Shown here: piece after piece, positions 12,721 to 25,292 of the stretch
Layout: every line of letters begins with the position of its first letter
Position numbering within the stretch: position 1 is the first letter of the stretch
Assembly: GCA_027924645.1 (NCBI GenBank)
Contig: BSBN01000254.1
Coordinates: 16,190,501 to 16,254,500, forward strand
Length of the DNA: 64,000 nucleotides
Origin: Cunninghamia lanceolata
Lineage: Eukaryota; Streptophyta; Pinopsida; Cupressales; Cupressaceae
Reading direction: 5' to 3'
Made by a program: the position numbers and the translations under genes
The notes under the pieces: generated by a model
What the model was told of the DNA's origin: nothing
The model's input: the letters and a program-made list of their open reading frames with translations, nothing else
Database searches by the model: none

Positions 12721-13306
12721 ACTTTACAATTGATTTTACATTTCAATTTTTCCTTATCGACAAAAGTCATCTAGTAGGGACTCACCTCTTTTTGTACTTT
12801 CTCTTACCTCTATTGGCAATACTCACCTTTAACAAACTTGGCATTTTCCCTTTTTTGTCAAAAAATCTTCAATTTGCCAAACTCTATCTTTATCTCCTTT
12901 ATCAGCAACTTTTGACATTCCAAAACTTTGACAATTTTTTAACTTTTATCAGCAAATCTCTAATTTTCCTAACTTTACCTTGTTTGGTCATTTTCCTACT
13001 TTATCAACAAATGTCAACATCTACGAACTTTTATATTTTTTCTTTTTATCAACCTTGTTGGCAAATTTATGTTTTTCCTAACCATAGCAACTTTCCCTTT
13101 ATTGGCAAGATTTTCAAACCATCTCCTTTATTACCTTATTGGCAAATTATGAAAATCAGTAACTAATTTTCTAGTTTGTCCTTTTTCCTATTTGACAATA
13201 TCTTCCTTACATACCACGACAACTTCCTTCTTCTTTCTTTATTGGTGAAGTCCTCCATCGACGAATCTTCAATTTTCAAAACCTGGAGAAAAGGACACCT
13301 TTTATA
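12720..13306. repeat. Degenerate TTATCGGCAAA-type repeat array, left part
   Basis: About nine imperfect units spaced 35-60 bp share a TTAT(C/T)(G/A)GCAA(A/T) core, for example near 12757, 12810, 12900, 12946, 13100 and 13136. The pattern stops at the copia LTR (13307) and resumes directly after that element at 32491. Confidence 0.5.
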
Positions 13307-14688
13307 TGTTGGAAACTTGTTGGTGTTGTCATTTATATCAACGTATAGTAGGTGGTTCACTTGATTTCCAAGTGCTTTTGAGAAAAATTGATAAAAAGGT
13401 GTGTAGTATGACATGGGTGTGGTCAGTGTTGTGCTCCACATTTCTTCCTAGTTGAAGATATGCTTGTACAGTTTGGAAGTGATGATCAAAGGTATTTAGA
13501 GGTGTTATAACTAGAGTCTCAAGTTCTAGATCATGAGGAAATAGAAGATGTGTTTGATAGAGTGTTTGTCTATGAAGAAGACTATCTGGGAGAAATGAGA
13601 TTGATTTGTATTTCTCCACATTAACATCTCTTATCTTGTGGATCATGAAAAGCACTTATATTATCTATATCTACCTTCCATTGAAGTTTATAGTGTTGGG
13701 GTACTTTGCAATTATAGTTCTTGTGTTAATTTTTAGTAGCAATGTATCTTGATGTGAAAAATGAAGTCATTCTTTATTTCAGGTGGTTGCAGTAGTGTTG
13801 GAGAAGATTCTAATCATGGTGAATATTTTGGTAAGGTGTGTGAATTTTGTGGAGTGTCTCTCTCTTGTCCACATGATGTTTTTGGACATAGAGAAGCATG
13901 GATGTGGTCATTAGCTCAGGTTTAGCCAACCTAGCTTGCTAGCACCATTTACGGAGGTACATCATGGATTGTGGATGTGATGAGTAGCTTGGTGATATAG
14001 AATTGAGTCCTAGTTAATCCTTTACATGGTCCACTTTCACTTCTTTCCATTGCGGAAGTGTTTAGTGCCAACATAATTGGTGTTGCATGTTTGAGGTGCA
14101 CATTAGGACCAACCGAATTGAGATATGTCTTGGTTGTAAATGGCATAAATGCAAGAAGAAGTTTAGTTGATCAAAGTAGAGAAAATAATGTAAATGAGAA
14201 CCAAGGGTAGTGAGCTGTGTGAGAGCCTATATTCTTATGACTCCGTAATCCAGTGAATAGAAGGTGTCTATATTTCATTGTGTTTGAAGTTACTAGAGGT
14301 AATGAGCTAAAGGTTGCAGATGGAAATGAGTGGCAGTGGTGGATTTTTTCTGTTGTTTTGAGATAGTGAATCTCTCTATAACTATCTTCTTCTTTCTTCT
14401 CTCTTCTTGTTAGTGAGCCTTTCTCTTGGCACCAATCCTTTCTTTTGGGCAGTGAGCCTATTTGTTTTAGATGTTGCTATTCATATATATGTGAGCTAAT
14501 GATCACCATGGTTTTTTCCATGTAAATCTAGTGTTCTTTTGTGTTTGAATGTGTTTGCATTGATACTTCATATGTTTACATTCTGCTAATGCATAATAAG
14601 AGGTTGATGGTAGAAATTGCTTTAAGGGTTTAAAGTTTTAATATACAACTGATTCACCCCACACTCAGTTGTCCTATGCATACTAACA
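13307..14688 (+). repeat. 5' LTR of the copia element
   Basis: A 1382-bp LTR from TGTTGGAAACTTG to ATGCATACTAACA. It is visibly diverged from the 3' copy. Minus-strand open frames inside it (13163-13655) are noncoding shadows of LTR sequence. Confidence 0.85.
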
Positions 14689-14689
14689 A

Positions 14690-14706
14690 TTGGTATTAGA
14701 GAAAGG
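14690..14706 (+). promoter_or_regulatory. Primer-binding site, tRNA-Met type
   Basis: TTGGTATTAGAGAAAGG follows the 5' LTR after one or two bases. It matches the initiator tRNA-Met primer site (TGGTATCAGAGC) common in copia elements, with a C-to-T change. Confidence 0.75.
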
Positions 14707-14743
14707 TTCCCTAAAGAATCTTAATGACTTGGGGTAGATTTGG

Positions 14744-14854
14744 ATGGAGCATAAGAAAGGTATGGAGGTTATAGTGTTTGATGGAACAAATTACACTTTT
14801 TGGAAGACCAGGATAGAAAGATTTCTTGTCTCACTATGATATGGCATATGGAAG
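14744..14854 (+). pseudogene. gag: Copia gag, N-terminal part
   Basis: Starts at the ATG at 14744 and reads EVIVFDGTNYTFWKTRIERF, the N-terminal Gag signature of copia elements (F-x-G-x-N-Y-x-x-W). An in-frame stop lies just after LVSL. The frame is cut at 14854 by the gypsy insertion and resumes at 26778 after the duplicated ggaag. Confidence 0.75.
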
Positions 14855-16355
14855 TGTTATGTCATAAATTTTCCTCCTGCATGGAATGGTACAATTTATT
14901 ATGAGTTTAGCTCCTCTCCTTTGGTGTTCTTTAACCTATTTATTTCTAGCCTTTCTAAACCCTAATTGACCTATGTCTAATTAAAGAAATATCACATTCT
15001 AAGATAATTGGTAACTAAACTTGAAAAAGAACTTTGTATTTTGGACATCCCTAACCTCTTTGACGTAGACCTGATCAAACAATTAGGGCTTGGACAAGGG
15101 CACCCACGCCCTTGTCTTGCCCTATTTATCAGGGTTTTAAATCTTGGCAGGATGTTAGTTCCCATCGTGCTCATTAGGATTCTAATTTCAAATTTTGTTT
15201 TTTCATTTGATGTTGACACATTAAATTCTAAGAATTTGAATTCTGGAGGTTAGATATTTAAATACATTTGAAAATCATTTTATCATGTACAATCTACATG
15301 CAAGGCTTTATGCCAAAATTCTGCAAAATTATCGTTCAAGATTAGTGAATTGTTGAAGCTCTTTGAAGTTATTTAACTTTGCTATCATGGAGATATTTAT
15401 GGAGATTAGGAATCAAGATCTAGAGACTATCTTTCTCTTCCTAGGGTTTGTACAACCTTTTGTAAGATCAGGAGAAGTGTTGAAGCCCCCAACATGAGCT
15501 TGGGAATCCCCCATGAATATGATTGTCTCGCCTTCTTGTTCTACAAGTATTCATTGCTCTCATCTCGTTGAGGTGACATTGTGTTTGTTTCATTGAGTGA
15601 AGTAAAGTGTTGATCTTTCCTTGATGCTTGAGTCATCTAGGGTTTTGTATTTTCTACATACACATTTGTTAGATGAGTACACACATCTGTGAATCTTTCT
15701 CATTGGCTATTGTTGAGGTAGGAATACCAAAAATGGGGCTTGATGGAGGCAAGATGCTATATAGACACAACCATGTTTCTCTTCCTTTTGCATGTACAGG
15801 TTGCATACAGATAGATCTTGTGAAAAGGAGTGACAAGAAGACAGATATTGCAAACACAATCATCACAGGATTTCAAAATTTAGGATTGTGAGACTTTTGA
15901 GACACATTGACTCACATTGGCATCCTTTAGAATATTTTCTTCAATATCTGGGAATATTTGGAGATTACCTATTGCCTAGTATAGAAGATTCCAATAGTTG
16001 GAAACTTTCAAGAGACAGGGGCTAGTGCCCTAGTCCAATAAGGCTCCATTTTGTCGGTAAATATTCTCTGCACCTTTTACTCTACATTTTTGTGATTTGT
16101 TTGTTCATATATGTGTCTGAAAGGTGTATGTTATAGTATAGTTGTTTAATTAAGGTTTCACGCTTAGTGAACACAATAAGCTTGTAAAACTTGATTTAGA
16201 GATTGACCCAGTTATAATTAGCATAAAAATGGAACCTAGGAAATTAGTATCTTTACTCCAAGCTTATTTCTTACTTCCCTAATGTTTAGCAAGAGAAAGT
16301 GTGGGACTTGATTCAGTTGGTTGAACTATCATTATCTCGCATTTTCCACTAAACA
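14855..16355 (+). repeat. 5' LTR of the nested Tat-type element
   Basis: 1501 bp, TGTTATGTCATAAA to TTCCACTAAACA. It aligns along its length with 25293-26772. Open frames inside it (e.g. 15673-15891) are not conserved between the two LTRs and are not taken as genes. Confidence 0.85.
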
Positions 16356-16356
16356 T

Positions 16357-16375
16357 TTTGGTGAACCCATACTCT
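16357..16375 (+). promoter_or_regulatory. Primer-binding site of the nested Tat-type element
   Basis: TTTGGTGAACCCATACTCT lies directly after the 5' LTR end, where the tRNA primer must pair. Its first part resembles the TTTGGTGACTC primer site of the large element at 58126-58146. The tRNA species is not settled from sequence alone. Confidence 0.5.
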
Positions 16376-17370
16376 AAAAGAGTTTGCATCCTTTTTAAAC
16401 ATTAGACCTAAATTAGTTTTCTATCCTAAATCACATTTAGATTTCAAACCCTCTTTTGTGAAGGTACAAACATTGAATATTGAGTGATTTCTATATCCTT
16501 TCATTAAAAGAGTTTAAAATTACAACTTTATGTTTTGCATAAGTGCTGTTGTATTTCATTTCCACAAAATTTATGCTATACCATTTTACATTTAAGTCTT
16601 TAGTTAATTAGAACATGTTATAATGTTGGGTTACTTTCTATAAGACTTTCATGTGTATGATGAGCCATTTAGTTGTGATGACTTCAATATGTTAGATGAA
16701 GCCCTCTAGGACTTTATCACAATTGAATATTCAACTATGGCTCCTAAATTATCATTGTTTCAAAGATTAGTAAATTTAATCTATGTTCCTAAACCTCAAG
16801 AAGAACCTATGAAGACAAAGATAGTGCTCAACCTGTGTACAGATTGGCTCAACCACAGTCTAAACCAGTGTACACTATTAGAGGTCTTCTACCTTCTTGT
16901 TGACCTTCTGATTAGATTTATAATTATGCTAAACAAATAACACAGTGAAATTCACAACCTAGTCATACTATAGTTGCTCATACATATAACACATGGAATA
17001 ACAAACAAATCAAATAACAATTGACTATTCCATTTTCCTTGCTAGCTTCTCAACTGATGCTTCCTCAAGCACCTCATTTACCACATAAATCTGGTCAAGA
17101 TTATGATCTTGTTGAGCAGCTTTGAGCTACTCTTGCAAAAATTTCTCTTTGGGAACTTACACAAACCTCACCTACATACCGTGGAATGCTCCAAGAAGCT
17201 TTACAAAAGGTGATTGTTCCACCTGCTATCAAGCCGAATGATGTAGCAGCTCTATTAGATTGTATGCACATGACAAAAATAGATATTCTATTTCAACTAC
17301 ATGATTTTCCATCTATTAAAGTTCAAAATTAGTACGATCCTTTGATTATATTCATTACAATAAACAAGGA
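16376..17370 (+). pseudogene. gag: Leader and remnant gag region of the nested Tat-type element
   Basis: From about 16680 a broken plus-strand frame is readable (16737-16940 open, then about 17180-17330 with QEALQKVIVPPAIKPNDVAALL). It holds the position of gag ahead of the protease. I see no capsid signature or zinc knuckle, so the assignment rests on position and on the spacer type typical before Tat proteases. Several stops are present. Confidence 0.4.
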
Positions 17371-17870
17371 ATTGATTAAGTGAGTTATGAATGATAATGG
17401 ATCAGCTCTTAATGTTTGTGGCATTTATTTGTTACATAAGATGAAAGTTGATAAGTATCTGTGGCTTTGATAATGTTGGAAGACAATCCATAGGCACTAT
17501 AACTTTACCTATACAAGTTGGGCCTGTGACTTTATCTTCCCTGATTCATGTCATGTTTGCTTCTTTATAATACAACATGATTCTTGCAAAACCTTGGATT
17601 CATGCATTAGGGCCAGTACCTTCTACCCTTCATCATTTGATCAAGTTTATTTATAAAGATAAATTTCATACTATTGATGTTGACCCTGAACCAGATAATT
17701 GTTTACAAACTGAATTACAAAAGCAAGTTGGTCATTATAAGATTCATAGAGAATATTGCGCATAATTCTAAACAATTAAATGCATTCCTTGGTGATGATT
17801 GGGGTTCATTAGATTTTACTCCTACTTCTATAGTAGAGTATAAACCTAACACCACTAAGTCTTAAGAATG
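17371..17870 (+). pseudogene. Aspartic protease of the nested Tat-type element
   Basis: A DNGSALNVC stretch (about 17390-17415) sits at the usual place of the retropepsin active-site motif. The downstream family motif ILAKPWIHALGPVPSTLHH follows at 17580-17636. The segments are in different frames, so at least one frameshift lies between them. Ancestrally it would cleave the Gag-Pol polyprotein. Confidence 0.6.
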
Positions 17871-18580
17871 AAATGTTACATTGATCTCATCTAAAAATTC
17901 AAATCTAAAGCCCAAAGTGTCTTTGGTAACAAATAAAAATAATAATCTTACTTACACTATGGATTATGAGACTTATGAGGTTCCACCTTCTTCCCAAGAA
18001 ATGGCCTCTCTTTATGGTCAAGGATTTCAGATCCTTTATAACAATTGTGACTATGTAGGTAATGGTTGTGGTATTAATCAACAAGGAATTCAAGTACCTA
18101 TAGAATCTGCTTCATGACATTACTCAAGTGGCATTGGATATAATCCATTCAAGGAATCCAAATCCTGTAGATGACCTAATCCTAATGTGAATATGATATC
18201 AACACTTAATTTGATGTATCCTGAGATGAAAGACATGAGTTGTTCTCTAGGAAATATTCCTTTGGATATGTTTTCGATAGATGAAGTAATAATGGATTTC
18301 TTGGGAGCTTATGATGATCTTCCTCATTATCATCATAAGCATGGATTATCTTATCAATTAAATCAAGATGCATATTTTGGTAAATCCACTTGTTTCATAA
18401 ATACTACTACAAAATTCAAAGAAGAAAGTAAAGAGCAACAATAGTCACCCAACCTCATAGAATCCAATACTTTACTTAATGGAAAAATAATTGAAGTTTC
18501 TATGGACAAGGATAACATTGAAAATGTTATCCCTATAGGTGATTGTTTTAAAACAAAAGAGAGAATATAGACTACGTTGT
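17871..18580 (+). pseudogene. Protease-RT linker of the nested Tat-type element
   Basis: Open pieces at 17881-18117 and 18187-18444 read as low-motif linker sequence (e.g. YETYEVPPSSQEMASLYGQG) between protease and RT. The frame shifts between them. No enzyme domain is visible. Confidence 0.4.
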
Positions 18581-18589
18581 TACATGAAT

Positions 18590-19520
18590 TTTGTGAATTG
18601 TTTGCTTGGGATTATTTAGATATATCCGGTATTAACCCATAGATTGTAACACACAATATTGTATTAAAACTGAATACTAAGACGTTTAAGTAGAAGATCT
18701 ATAAGACGAATCCTAAGGTTGCATTACTCATAAAGGCTGAGATAGAAAAGCTCTTAGAAGTTGGTTTTATCCACTTGATCAATTCTTCACCTTAGATCTC
18801 AAATATCATCGCCATTGGTAAACATGAAGGTCATATTTAGATGTGTATCGATTTTAGAGATTTGTATCTCACTTCTTTGAAAGATGATTTTCCCCTTCCA
18901 AACATTAACATGATTGTTGATTCAATAGTTGTTCATGAATTACTTTCCTTCATGGATAGTTTTTTAGGATACATTCAATTTTTCATAACCCTCAAAATCA
19001 ATATAAACAACTTTTATAACACCTTAGGGAACATTTTGTTGGGTGGTCATGCCATTTGGACTAAAGAATGCAGGAGAAACTTACCAATGTGCTATGATCC
19101 TTAGCTTTCATGATTATATGCATAGCATCTTCGAGGATTATGTTGATGATATCCCTGCGAAGTCTATATGTTGTCAGGATCATGTTAGAATCTTGTAATA
19201 GATCTTTGAATGAATTAAGAAATATAACATGCATTTAAATCCCCATAAATGCATTTTTAGTGTAGACAATGGAAAATTATTGGGATTTATATTCTCGAAT
19301 CGTGGTATTGAAGTAGATATGAAGAAAATTAATGCTATTGTTAATATGGCATCTCTTAAGAACATATCTCAACTTTGTAGTTTGCAAGGGTAAATAAAAT
19401 CCATCCACCTATTTGTTTCGCAACTTGTAGATAAGACTCACCCTTTTTCACAACTACTAAAGAAGGATTCAAAATTTTAATGGAATACTAATCATCAAAA
19501 GGATTTTGAAGATTTAAAGA
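18590..19520 (+). pseudogene. Reverse transcriptase of the nested Tat-type element
   Basis: The RT lead-in is seen at about 18600-18720 (ISGINPxIVTHNIVLKL). MCIDFRDLYLTSLKDDFPLP follows at 18841-18900, then a damaged palm (SFMDSFLGYIQF) and the catalytic YVDD box at about 19138-19150. Stops after INP, in TFK, after SSP and before MCIDF, plus frameshifts near 19100, abolish function. The metal-binding Asp pair of YVDD is still encoded. Confidence 0.8.
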
Positions 19521-19529
19521 ATTATCTAG

Positions 19530-19960
19530 TTAATCTCCCTATTTTATAGCCTACTACTGCTAATAAACCTATTCTTTTTATACTTTGATAGCTAATAATG
19601 CTTTCATAGATTTATTAGCACAACATGATACTGAAGGAAAGGAACATGTTGCATATTACATTAGCCAAACCTTGCTTGATTAGGAAGTGTGATATACTAT
19701 TATCGAGAAGAATTTCTTAGATCTAGTGTTCATGACTTAGAAGCTTAGACATTATCTATTAAAAGATAAAATACATGTGATGGTGAAATTTGACCTATTG
19801 AAACATCTTTTCGCTAAAACTAACTTGTTAGGTTGTCTTGCTAAATGGTTTATGTTGTTAACTAAATTTGATCTTAAATTTATTTCGTAGAAAGAAATTA
19901 AAGGACACGTGTTAACTGATCGTTTAGCTGAAGCACCTTCACCCTTCACTATACAAAACC
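19530..19960 (+). pseudogene. Classical gypsy RNase H of the nested Tat-type element
   Basis: Follows RT. Readable parts include an Ala/Asn-rich start, GKEHVAYYISQTL (about 19636-19675), KLRHYLLKDKIHV (about 19741-19780) and LLGCLAKWFMLLTKFDLKFIS (about 19830-19890). This is the tether and RNase H block that normally degrades RNA in RNA-DNA hybrids. Several stops and a frameshift are present. Confidence 0.65.
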
Positions 19961-20004
19961 AGGAGACATTCCTTGATGATCAAATTTTAAATATAGATAA
20001 GGAT

Positions 20005-20390
20005 GACAAATGGGAATTATTTTTTGATGGATCAAGATGTTAGACTGGCTCTGGTGTAGGTGTTATATTAGTACTTCCTTCTAGTAAGTCGATACCTATG
20101 TCTTATTGCCTAAACTTCTCATGCACAAATAACATTGCCGAGTATGAATCTCTCATTACAGGACATCATGTTGCTTTGGCTCTAAACATAAAAAACATCA
20201 CTATATATATGGTGATTCACAATTAATTGTACAACAAATAATTGGATCATATCAAGCTAAGCAAGACAAATTATCTCAGTATCTTGACATAAGGTTATCT
20301 TTGTTAAAACAATTCATATCATTTTCCATTGATACTATTCCAAGGAAATACAATCACATACAGATGCAATGGAAAGCGCAACTTCTCTTA
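20005..20390 (+). pseudogene. Second (archaeal-type) RNase H of the nested Tat-type element
   Basis: WELFFDGSRC at about 20010 gives the first catalytic Asp, followed by TGSGVGVILVLP. NIAEYESLI (about 20130-20157) gives the Glu and GDSQLIVQQ (about 20210-20237) the next Asp. The fourth position lies in a shifted frame near 20360. This additional RNase H is established for plant Tat retrotransposons and here lies in the usual place, after the classical RNase H and before integrase. One stop and a frameshift inactivate it. Confidence 0.75.
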
Positions 20391-20689
20391 TATCCCCTAT
20401 CAATTCACCTGACAAATATACCTTCATCATCCATAACCTTAAAACACTGGCACTAGAAGAGGTTTCAAATTTTGATACCAACCTCTATTGTAACATGATT
20501 TCTAATGAATTCTTCTTCCATATATTCTATTATTTATACAATGGAACCATCCCTAACACAATTTCTCTGAATACATGAGTTCACCTACACAAACCTACAA
20601 CATGTTATATCATCCTCTCTAATGTCTTGTATAGATTAAGTTATAATAGTGTCCTTCTTTGATGTCTTAGTAACTCAGAGATCTCCCTA

Positions 20690-21768
20690 GCTTTAGAAGA
20701 AGCTCACTCTTATGCCCGTGGAGGTTGTTTTGGAGGAAAAACATTGGTACAAAAGTTATTGCATATGAGATTATTTGCAATGCATGGAAAAAGATTCCTT
20801 CGCATTTATCAATAAATGTCCTCAATGTCAACAACATAATTATTTAATCTAAGCACCTACCCAGGAACTACGTGCTCAAGTTTCACCTTGGCCATTTTCC
20901 ATTTGGGGCTTGGGTCTAATTGGAAAATAATCTCCACCTTCTTCTCAAGGACACACCTTTATAATCACCGCTATTGATTACTTCATGAAGTGGGTTGAAT
21001 TTGTTCCTCTACGATCCATGACTACTGAAGTAATTTGTCACTTTATATATGATAACATAATCTCGCAATTTGGTATACCTTCCTCCTTGGTTTCTAACAA
21101 TGGCATGCCATTTAAAATTAAGGATGTGAAGAAATTACTTTACAAATATAATACCCAACATCACTTCTCTATGCCTTGCTATCCTCAATTGAAAGGCCAA
21201 GCAAAAGCTTTGAACAAATTTATTAGACAAATTTTACAAAGCATTGTTAATAAACAGCAAAAAGACTAGAATACTCAACTTTCTTATGCATTATGGGCTT
21301 ATAGAACAAGTATTTGAATGGATACTAGAACAACACCATACAATCTTATCTATGGTGTTGATGTGATAATGCCTTTAGAGTTAGAAATTCCTTCACTGCG
21401 AGTTTCCCTAAGAGACATTGTTGATGATGATACAGAACGAGAAAAGAGATTACAAGAACTTGAGATGCTTGATGAACAACATATTAATGCTCTTGAGCAT
21501 CTTAAGGCCCATCAAAAGAGTATCCATCAATGGTACAATGAGCACATTATGCATCATTCATTCAATTTTGGAGGTTTGGTATTATATGAGAATCAATGTA
21601 ATGTAAATGTACCTCCTAGAGGAAAAGGAAAGTTCAGCCCTAACTAGCTCATACCATAAGTTGTTATTGAAGCCTTTGAATTAGGAGCATATAAACTAGT
21701 AGATGAACAAGGTACGCTTCTTAAAGAGCCTATTAATGTTTTGCATCTCAAGAAATTATATGCTTAAG
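20690..21768 (+). pseudogene. Integrase of the nested Tat-type element
   Basis: A zinc-binding end with CPQC near 20820 is followed by the core: TAIDYFMKWVEFVP (about 20968-21008), then the second motif near 21090 and the third near 21200. The first catalytic Asp is kept. The second reads SNNG where SDNG is expected, and the third reads QAKALNK where a Glu is expected. Two of three catalytic residues are therefore lost. The C-terminal part (21318-21647) and the end motif NVLHLKKLYA near 21760 are readable. Stops occur at about 20928, 21268 and 21316. Confidence 0.85.
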
Positions 21769-22899
21769 ATTATATGTTAGATGTTACTTTAGAAAGCAAA
21801 CTTATTAGTTAGTTTAGCTTCAATTTTGACAAGATATGATTATTTTATCTTAATTCATTTAACATAGCATCTTTTTTCAATTAATCATTGTTGTATCTTA
21901 GACATGTGTTATTAAGATCACCTTTTGTATTAATAGAGTATAACATAGAATGTTGGTTATGTGTCAAGTTCATTAATCATTATTCTTTTTACTATATGTT
22001 CTATAAAGAATTGTTTAATATATCACATTAGCATTAATAAAATTTCCACATAAGAACTAACATTTATAAGTAGTTGCATTTTATATAAATCACATGTGAT
22101 TGATTAAATAACATTAGAAGCAGTAATAGGAAAACATCATATATATAAACATCAGTTTGAATATACATCAGCGTCGATAATCCCGTACATCAAAAGAGGA
22201 TGTCATAGTACATAAGATACATAACATAGATAAACCTCAGTCACCAGTCCCCTCAAGACCTAGTTCTATGCATGTGACAGAGGGTTGTCGATGTCTAGCT
22301 ATGGACCGTGAATGAATCCTAGAGACACTTCATGACCGTAACCCCCTGAGCTCACCTCTGTGTCCTAGCACCTCACTGTGTGACTCTAGATACATTTGAT
22401 GGTACTGGTTCCTCTCTACCTGAACTCTATCCCTATTTGATAATGTTCTATATTTGTCTAGAAATGCAATGTCTCACTTTGGCTAGGCCCTATCTCTCTC
22501 ATCTCTCACCTGATGTAACTCAGGAAGTATGATCTCACAAATAATAGGATCTCTCTCAGGTAAAGGTACTACTATAGCTTGATCTTGTAGTATCTGGAGC
22601 TTAGCTTCTACATGCTCAGTTCTTTGGATAGCCTAATCTAAAGTAGACTCCATAGATAATCTATATCTCACGAATGACATGAATATTTCTACATGCCACC
22701 CTTCATATGGTTATGACAAATATGCCATTCGCACCTATTGCTCGGTTGCATCAGTAGGAATTATCTCTGCTATGATCACAAAATCACACCATGCATCTAT
22801 CCCAACTACAAAAAATAAAATAAATATTAATATCTCATATAAATATCACACATAATCATCAAAATAAATACATCAATATAATAATAACTCAATTGGATC
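21769..22899. other. 3' spacer of the nested Tat-type element
   Basis: AT-rich sequence to about 22150 shows nothing coding. From 22150 to 22899 scattered minus-strand pieces could be the C-terminal tail of the antisense PMD gene, but no clear frame survives. Confidence 0.4.
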
Positions 22900-24480
22900 T
22901 CCATCTCGCTAGGATGGATCCTAGATCGCTGATGGTGTAATAAGCTTTGTAGATGACTCTATAGCTAGGGGCACATGACTACTAGTCTCCCCTCACTCAT
23001 GCTAGCTTGATCTCCTAATACTTGTAGGGAATGGACTGGGAGCTCTTGAGTATGGTCTCGACTTGATCTCCTTGTCATCATCTATCTCCTGCTGAGCTCT
23101 CCATGCTCTCACTTTGAAGATGTACTATGATGGGATCTCCTCATCATTATCATCATCATCACCCTCATCCTCATCTAGATCATAATAACTAGCAAAGTCA
23201 CTAACATCATCCTCTACGCTTGTGTCACTCATGTGACTAGCCCAAGGTAGAGGATCACTTTTAGGGTGATCGGGAGGAAAGATAGGAGCAGGTCATGCTA
23301 TCTGCCACAAGGTCTAGTACGCTTGGGTAACAGTTACATTGTCTACATTAGATACTAGTTTTGCATTGTCTATACCATCATCATTAATCATTACTATATC
23401 TGCTAGTGTCAGTCCTTGGGTGCTATTTACCTTGACTATGTTGTGCTATGAGTAAGTGTAGCTCAGACGTATCATAGGGACATCCTATCTACATCTGAAT
23501 TGTCATGCCACTCTATCAAAATAGAACCAAATGACTATGTGATCAAGGAGACCAGCCATCAGTTGATCCCTCTGCATCTTAGCTAACTATTGATGCTGAC
23601 CTAGCCATGGTATGTAGTTGTGATATGGTCTCCACAAGATGTTTCTGGGCTATAGTCTATCAAATAAAACCCTCCAATATAGAAGATCACCATGTCTCTA
23701 GCATCTGATGAGAGGATAAGAAAGAACATGTTGATAAGTAAACATTGGCTTTATAGGGAAACCTAGAGCCCATGTACATCTAATATGCTCAAATGCGTAG
23801 ACCTGTAGTAATGTGCAAACAATTAAGCTATGTGACTCATACTAAACATATCATAAAAAAAAAGAGGTGTGCAAGCATACTACACCTCCATGCATATACT
23901 ATCCTCTACTCCATTTCTGTCATACTATAAACAAGGTCCCCATGAAGGTGAGTACCTTGTCTATCCTACACAACAGCTAATGTGATAGTAACCATCAATA
24001 TCCATTAAACCAATGGGATGTCAATACATCCCTACTCTAACAATTGCAACTGAATATGCCCTCACTTTACTCGAGCTATAGTGCAACCTAATAATTACAT
24101 CTAACTCTCTCAAATATACTCTGCTAAGAGACACTCTATGATCATCACTATCTCTCCACATACAGGCAGTTGCAGGTTCTGATAGACATCTTCTAGCATA
24201 ACTCTTATCTCATTGGTGGGCAGATGGAATGTAGATGTGGATACATTTCACCTATCCATCCATGCCCTAAGCATGCTATAATGAAACCTCATTATGGGCA
24301 TGATCAATACCCACCATAAACCCACTATCTATAAGTGACTCCTATCCCCATCGGTCATAGTGCTAATGTGATCTCAAAGCAGTGTCATTAGGCATCTGAC
24401 TATATGCTCTCATGTATCAAGAATGTCTTATAGGTCAAGCATTTAGAAATGGCATCATTCTACATCATCAAATCATTACT
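22900..24480 (-). pseudogene. Plant mobile domain (PMD) gene, antisense in a retrotransposon
   Basis: Minus-strand reading gives PMD landmarks in order: ESLIDSGF (about 24340), STFHLPTNEIRVMLEDVYQ then LQLPVCGE (about 24235-24160), YAFEHIRCTWALGFP (about 23800-23755) and VLFDRL with RNILWRPY (about 23670-23625). An acidic tail follows (23230-23120; the CATCATCAT stretch on the plus strand). PMD proteins include Arabidopsis MAIN and MAIL1, and PMD copies are known in DNA transposons and gypsy elements. Multiple stops and frameshifts show it is dead. It lies opposite to pol, between integrase and the 3' LTR. Confidence 0.75.
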
Positions 24481-25292
24481 AAGCATATACAACATCAATA
24501 TGTGCCCTATACTTGGGCCCCTTGCCTTTTCTAGACTTGGGCACCCTAGGAGGACCTAGGCACCTCAAAAGGACTAGGGTGCCTAGATGACATACTAGTG
24601 CCTTGACTAGACTTGGGTACCCATGTTGGGAACCCTTGTCTGAAAGGGACTATGTCACACACAAAAATAAGAAATCAAAAGAAACTGGACAGAATGATGA
24701 CAGAAGCAAAGATTAGGACCCTACCTTGAGCTTGAATCATCTCTCTGCCACTCAAGCCTAGAGAATCTCTAGTCTCAATGTCTAGTATAGATATTGGCTC
24801 GGCATGGCTGGTCTCTTCCTTCTTCTCTATCTCTCCTCTACACAACACGATAAGAATGAATGGTGAAAAAGTGAAAAAACCCTTTACATATAGTAAGTGA
24901 ATGAGAATTCCTATCTTATCTAGGTGCAAAAGTAAACAATTTCATCATGTCTCATCACTCAATTAAGCAGAAACAAGGGGGGCATATATATCCCTTAATT
25001 TCTCCCCCCATCATGTCTTATCACTCAACCTCTTAGTGTTTATGACTGACATATTTGTGTGTTGGTTGCAGGCTGATTTAATTTTGATTCTAACAAGTGT
25101 TCCTTTACAGGTTGCAGTTCCTAATTTTGTGGTCTTGAAGGATTATAGACTGGGAGCTTCTTCCTCTTGTATGGAAAGACTTCAACTTTCTCTACAATAT
25201 CCTTTTGGGTATCCCTTTCATGATTTACGTACTTACTTTCCTTTAGTTGCATATGCACATACTGTCATATGGCCACTAAAGTGTGGGCTAAA
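24481..25292 (-). other. Upstream part of the antisense PMD locus and 3' end spacer
   Basis: A short basic stretch (KRQGAQV near 24530) and an open frame at 24929-24675 could be the 5' end of the antisense gene, but no motif confirms this. The segment ends with GGCCACTAAAGTGTGGGCTAAA before the 3' LTR, a weak purine-rich tract in the plus-strand primer position. Confidence 0.35.

Noticed and set aside
13163..13655. Minus-strand ORFs of 92 and 105 codons
   Set aside because: They lie across the copia LTR edge and within the LTR and are not kept in the partner LTR.
22900..24480. PMD segment as a functional host gene
   Set aside because: Many stops and frameshifts, and it sits inside an LTR element between integrase and 3' LTR.
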